A DNA stretch of 35,706 bases, from the NCBI GenBank assembly GCA_945891385.1, contig CAMDDJ010000032.1, forward strand, positions 1 to 35,706, read 5' to 3'. Below, in pieces: positions 33,064 through 35,706 of this stretch. The notes under the pieces are model-generated. The model did no database searches, had not been told where the DNA came from, and saw nothing but the letters and a program-made list of their open reading frames with translations. Origin of the DNA: Candidatus Kuenenia stuttgartensis. Its GTDB lineage: Bacteria > Planctomycetota > Planctomycetia > Pirellulales > UBA1268. Each line of letters opens with the position of its first letter. Position 1 is the stretch's first letter. The translations under genes were made by a program, and so were the position numbers.

Positions 33064-33072
33064 TTTTGGCAC

Positions 33073-33402
33073 ATGGCGAAGAAGTCCGGTAACAAGCCGA
33101 TGACGAAGACGGAGATCATGCGGAGCATCTCGGAGACGACGAATCTTCCGAAGAAGGACGTCGTGGCGGTGCTCGAGGCGCTGTCCGACGAAATCCAAAA
33201 GGCCCTCAAGGGCTCGGGCATCGGCGTTTTCTCGATCCCCGGCCTCGTGAAGATCGAGCGGCGGAAGGTGCCGGCTCGGCCTGCTCAGAAGGGTGTGAAG
33301 AATCCCTTCACGGGTGAGCTGCAGGATCGCCCGGCCAAGCCGGCCAGCGTGAAGGTCCGCGTGCGGGCCCTCAAGAACCTCAAGGCGATGGTTTCGGGCT
33401 GA
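33073..33402 (+). CDS. HU-family nucleoid DNA-binding protein
   Basis: A 109-aa histone-like protein. The N-terminal helical dimerisation part is TKTEIMRSISETTNLPKKDV followed by VAVLEALSDEIQKAL (11-45), the beta-saddle begins at GIGVFSIPGLVKIERRKV, and the DNA-intercalating arm contains GVKNPFTGELQDRPAKPA with the NPFTG pattern of HU. The Lys/Arg-rich flanks and the N-terminal MAKKSGNKP extension are usual in planctomycete HU. It binds DNA as a dimer and bends and compacts it. It has its own promoter and terminator and looks monocistronic. Confidence 0.93.
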   Translation: MAKKSGNKPMTKTEIMRSISETTNLPKKDVVAVLEALSDEIQKALKGSGIGVFSIPGLVKIERRKVPARPAQKGVKNPFTGELQDRPAKPASVKVRVRALKNLKAMVSG

Positions 33403-33434
33403 GCCCTGAGCGGTCGCGCTGACCAACGCATAGC

Positions 33435-33478
33435 AACCGGGTGGCGCCGCAGCAGCGGCGTCGCCCGGTTTGTTTTTT
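33435..33478 (+). terminator. rho-independent terminator after the HU gene
   Basis: A 16-nt left arm (33435-33450) pairs with 33455-33470 with two mismatches around a 4-nt AGCA loop, and a T-rich run (tttgtttttt) follows to 33478. It lies 33 nt after the HU stop. Confidence 0.85.
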
Positions 33479-33541
33479 GGGGTGGAAAGCGGCGGAATTG
33501 GCCGATGGCGACGGGAACGACTTTTCCGTATCCTGCCTTCC

Positions 33542-34450
33542 ATGAAACCGACGCTTCTGGTTCTCGCCGCAGGCATGGGCAGTCGTTACGGCGGCCTGAA
33601 ACAGATCGATCCGATGGGGCCGTCGGGGGAGACGCTCCTCGACTATTCGGTCTTCGACGCCCTGCGGGCCGGCTTCGACCGGGCGGTGTTCGTGATCCGG
33701 CCCGACTTCGAGGCGGCCTTTCGCGAGCGGGTGCTGGCCCGGTTTGCGGGCCGGATCGAGACGGCGCTCGCGTTTCAGACGCTCGACCGGCTGCCGGAAG
33801 GGTTTGCGGTGCCAGCCGGACGGGAGAAGCCCTGGGGGACGACCCACGCGATTCTCTGTGCTCGCGAGGTGGTTGACGCCCCGTTCGCGATGATCAACGC
33901 CGACGACTTCTACGGCCGCGACTCGTTCGCCGTGCTCGGGCGGCAGCTCGCCGGCATCGCCGTCGATTCAACCGCCTACTGCATGGTCGGCTTTACGCTC
34001 GCCGGCACGCTCTCCGACCACGGCACAGTGGCCCGCGGGGTCTGCCGGACCGATGAGCGGGGCTTCCTGACCGACATCCAGGAGCTCACCGCCGTGGGCC
34101 GGGTCGCGGGCGGGAGTCTCGAGGGGACGGCGCTCGACGGCTCGGTGGTGGTCCTCACCGGACGCGAGCCTGTGTCGATGAACATGTGGGGCTTCACGCC
34201 TCGGGCATTTCCCCAACTCGAGGCCGATTTTCGCGAGTTCCTCACGGTCCGCGGCGGCGAGGCCAAGAGCGAGTGCTACATCCCGATGACGGTCGGCAGC
34301 CTCGTGAAGTCGGGCCAGGCCAGCTGCCAGGTCCTGCCGACGACGTCGCAGTGGTTCGGGGCGACGTATGCCGAGGACAAGGCGGCCGTGCAAGCCAACC
34401 TGCAAGCCTTGGTCGCGGCGGGCGACTATCCCGCGAGTCTCTGGGGCTGA
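33542..34450 (+). CDS. nucleotidyltransferase (NDP-sugar pyrophosphorylase-like)
   Basis: 302 aa with the NTP-transferase Rossmann fold. LLVLAAGMGSRYGGLKQIDP (5-24) is the nucleotide-binding loop with the signature Arg/Lys, followed by LLDYSVFDALRAGFDRAVFV. WGTTHAILCAREVVDAPFAM is followed by INADDFYG, where the DD pair is the metal-binding site. The middle SMNMWGFTPRAFPQLE and the end TTSQWFGATYAEDK match a widespread uncharacterised family of about 300 aa. The likely reaction joins a sugar phosphate to an NTP, but the substrate is not known. ATG 33542 follows the HU terminator by 63 nt. It is not RmlA: the length and N-terminal motif differ. Confidence 0.8.
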   Translation: MKPTLLVLAAGMGSRYGGLKQIDPMGPSGETLLDYSVFDALRAGFDRAVFVIRPDFEAAFRERVLARFAGRIETALAFQTLDRLPEGFAVPAGREKPWGTTHAILCAREVVDAPFAMINADDFYGRDSFAVLGRQLAGIAVDSTAYCMVGFTLAGTLSDHGTVARGVCRTDERGFLTDIQELTAVGRVAGGSLEGTALDGSVVVLTGREPVSMNMWGFTPRAFPQLEADFREFLTVRGGEAKSECYIPMTVGSLVKSGQASCQVLPTTSQWFGATYAEDKAAVQANLQALVAAGDYPASLWG

Positions 34451-34477
34451 GTCCCGGCTGTCCCTGCGCGCCGGCGG

Positions 34478-34939
34478 TCAGTGGGTGAGCTCGAGGTCGT
34501 AGCTGCCACCGTCGGCCGTGACCTCGACTTCCAGGGGCGTATCGACGACCGATCCGAAGGCTGCGCCGATCGGGCGGTTGGTGAGTTTCTTGCGAAATGC
34601 CTCGTAGGCCCGCTGCGAGGCCACGGATTGGTCGCGGGTGTCGTCCGGTGACGGCGCGTCGCTGACGGTCACTTTGTGCCGGCCGACACAGGCCCCAGTC
34701 CCGAGCGGGCACGAGAGGCGGTAGCGGCCCTCCTCGTCGCTGATCCCCTCGGCGATCACCTCGCCGCCAAAGCCCTCGAAGACCGGAACGAACGTCACGA
34801 GGGCCATCGGGACGGGCTTGCCGTCGATCGTCACGAGGCCCTCGACGGCCGCCAGCGGCGGCGGCTTCGGCTTCCCGCAGCCCACCAGTGCGACAGTGAG
34901 GAGGAGGATCGCCAGGGCTTGGCCGAACCGGATGATCAT
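34478..34939 (-). CDS. lipoprotein with carboxypeptidase-regulatory-like (transthyretin-like) domain
   Basis: 153 aa. A lipoprotein signal ends in LTVALVGCG, with the lipobox Cys at about position 21. After a Pro-rich spacer comes a beta-sandwich: LAAVEGLVTIDGKPVPMALV, the strand VIAEGISDEEGRYRLS and GRHKVTVSDAP. This matches small planctomycete lipoproteins that nearly always follow a DUF1559 gene, as here (142 nt downstream of it). It is probably anchored on the envelope side; function unknown. The ATG at 34939 (MIIRFGQ) gives a normal lipoprotein signal, so the longer open frame to 35119 is rejected. It converges with the nucleotidyltransferase, 27 nt apart. Confidence 0.85.
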   Translation of the reverse strand: MIIRFGQALAILLLTVALVGCGKPKPPPLAAVEGLVTIDGKPVPMALVTFVPVFEGFGGEVIAEGISDEEGRYRLSCPLGTGACVGRHKVTVSDAPSPDDTRDQSVASQRAYEAFRKKLTNRPIGAAFGSVVDTPLEVEVTADGGSYDLELTH

Positions 34940-35074
34940 CCGGCTCGGGGGCGGCAAAAGTCGCGTCGCGGGCGACGATACGCCTCGATGCTCCGCGAGC
35001 GTTCGCCGACCCCCTCGCCTTCCGTCAAGCGTCCTGTTCCGGCTCGGGGGCAGAACACGTCGCGTCGCAGGCGA
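34940..35074. repeat. pair of 36-nt direct repeats upstream of the lipoprotein gene
   Basis: Positions 34940-34975 and 35039-35074 match at 31 of 36 bases, starting with ccggctcgggggc and ending with gtcgcgtcgc then ggcga. They sit between the DUF1559 stop and the lipoprotein start, the first copy directly touching the start codon. This may be an intergenic processing or regulatory sequence, or a simple duplication. Confidence 0.6.
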
Positions 35075-35081
35075 GGGCCGA

Positions 35082-35706
35082 TCAGAAGTCATAGTCGGTG
35101 CCCGCCGGTGCGCCGTCACTGGGACGAGAGAGCCCTTGGAGGATCGGGAGTGTGGCCGTGCTCTCGAGCGTCAGCATCCGAACCGAGCCGTCACACCAAG
35201 CAAAATTCGCGCCCGACGGATGGCCGCTGCCGAAGGCGTTGAGCCGGCGATCCTTGTCGGTTTGGCTGGTGGACGACATCTCAAAGTTGATCGGCACCGA
35301 GGTGCTGCACAACAGGTCTTGCACAGCCATGTACCGCGACCAGGCCCAGCCGCGGCGATTTGGCAGGTCGTCCCACTTGGGGTCGAGCGAGTGCCGCTCC
35401 CCGATCAACAGCGTCTTGGAGGTGCCGTCGGGGATGTCCTTGATCCGGGTCTCCGAATTGATCTGGTAGACGCCGTCGAATCCCTTGCCCGTACGGACGT
35501 CGTTGATGAACCAGGCGAATGTCCCGGCATTGGCAAAGTAGCTATTCACGCCGTAGAGATAGTTCTGGTACTGGATCGGGTTTTGCGGGACGTGGTCGCT
35601 TGGGCAGACGAACTGGGGAATCGACTGCGAGGCCGGGCTTCCTGCGCCCTTGGAATTGGCGTAGCACCCCTGGTTGACGTCGCGCAGGTTCAGGCTCGCG
35701 TAGACG
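35082..35706 (-). CDS. DUF1559 (H-X9-DG) prepilin-like protein, C-terminal part
   Basis: The gene runs off the right edge of the window; the last 207 codons are visible. They contain NSETRIKDIPDGTSKTLLIG followed by ER, RGWAWSRYMA, and the defining end FGSGHPSGANFAWCDGSVRM, where His, nine residues and Asp-Gly form the H-X9-DG motif. DUF1559 proteins carry a type IV pilin-like N-terminal helix (outside this window) and are massively expanded in planctomycetes; their role is thought to be surface or extracellular. A GTG at 35549 is internal, not a start, because the frame continues through to position 35705. The lipoprotein lies directly downstream. Confidence 0.9.
   Translation of the reverse strand, partial: VYASLNLRDVNQGCYANSKGAGSPASQSIPQFVCPSDHVPQNPIQYQNYLYGVNSYFANAGTFAWFINDVRTGKGFDGVYQINSETRIKDIPDGTSKTLLIGERHSLDPKWDDLPNRRGWAWSRYMAVQDLLCSTSVPINFEMSSTSQTDKDRRLNAFGSGHPSGANFAWCDGSVRMLTLESTATLPILQGLSRPSDGAPAGTDYDF

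Larger units (their letters stand above)
32672..33072. other. divergent intergenic region (operon promoter side and HU promoter side)
   Basis: These 401 nt separate the start of the 24-kb minus-strand operon from the HU gene. On the plus strand a good -35/-10 pair lies at 32938-32965. On the minus strand a TAAAAT box (32771-32766), about 95 nt before the operon start, is a possible -10, but no convincing -35 is seen. A short hairpin (ccagga with tcctgg, near 32862-32878) lies between them. No gene is recognised. Confidence 0.5.

Noticed and set aside
33542-34450. The nucleotidyltransferase as RmlA for the dTDP-sugar genes
   Set aside because: It lacks the RmlA N-terminal pattern and belongs to a different family of about 300 aa; it is also 25 kb from the sugar genes, next to HU.
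1-35706. tRNA, rRNA and CRISPR arrays
   Set aside because: No cloverleaf-like sequence with a TTCRANNC box, no rRNA segments and no regularly spaced short repeats were seen in the non-coding gaps.

Overview
The window reads as chromosome of a high-GC planctomycete (Planctomycetota, probably a Pirellulales-type lineage). The evidence is a DUF1559 (H-X9-DG) gene next to a small regulatory-domain lipoprotein, a giant TPR plus PQQ-like propeller protein, a Lys/Pro-rich HU protein, and a long MoxR/DUF58/BatA/vWA operon with many secreted proteins of unknown function. No rRNA, tRNA, CRISPR array, intact transposase or replication origin was seen.

Region 1 (1-1802): four consecutive strong hairpins, then a FAD-binding photolyase/cryptochrome-like protein. 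Its helical FAD domain precedes an alpha/beta domain, the reverse of the usual order.

Region 2 (about 1735-8622): a 6.8-kb block that looks like a small genomic island. A 72-nt direct repeat brackets it (1735-1806 and 8551-8622, 69/72 identical), and the repeat is the 3' end of the photolyase-like gene. Inside are a GNAT protein and a methyltransferase (overlapping), a WecD-like acetyltransferase and a WecE-like aminotransferase (overlapping; predicted dTDP-Fuc4NAc synthesis), and a GT-B glycosyltransferase. Three degenerate IS91-type transposase tails lie at the left edge, the middle and the right edge.

Region 3 (8605-32671, minus strand): fourteen co-directional genes with gaps of at most 106 nt and seven 4-nt start/stop overlaps, very probably one transcription unit of about 24 kb. 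Transcription order: TPR/PQQ-propeller protein, prenyltransferase/terpene-cyclase-like barrel protein, MoxR ATPase, DUF58, BatA-like vWA protein, second vWA membrane protein, large membrane-anchored protein, coiled-coil exported protein, helical exported protein, NPCBM-like exported protein, an HtrA protease with an intact triad, two HtrA-like proteins that have each lost all three catalytic residues, and an RluA-type pseudouridine synthase. The likely theme is chaperone-dependent assembly and quality control of an envelope complex; the substrate is unknown.

Region 4 (32672-35706): a divergent promoter region, an HU-type protein with a good terminator, a nucleotidyltransferase, and on the minus strand a DUF1559 protein (cut by the window end) followed by its lipoprotein partner. 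All coordinates, identities and motifs were read by eye; no database search was made.
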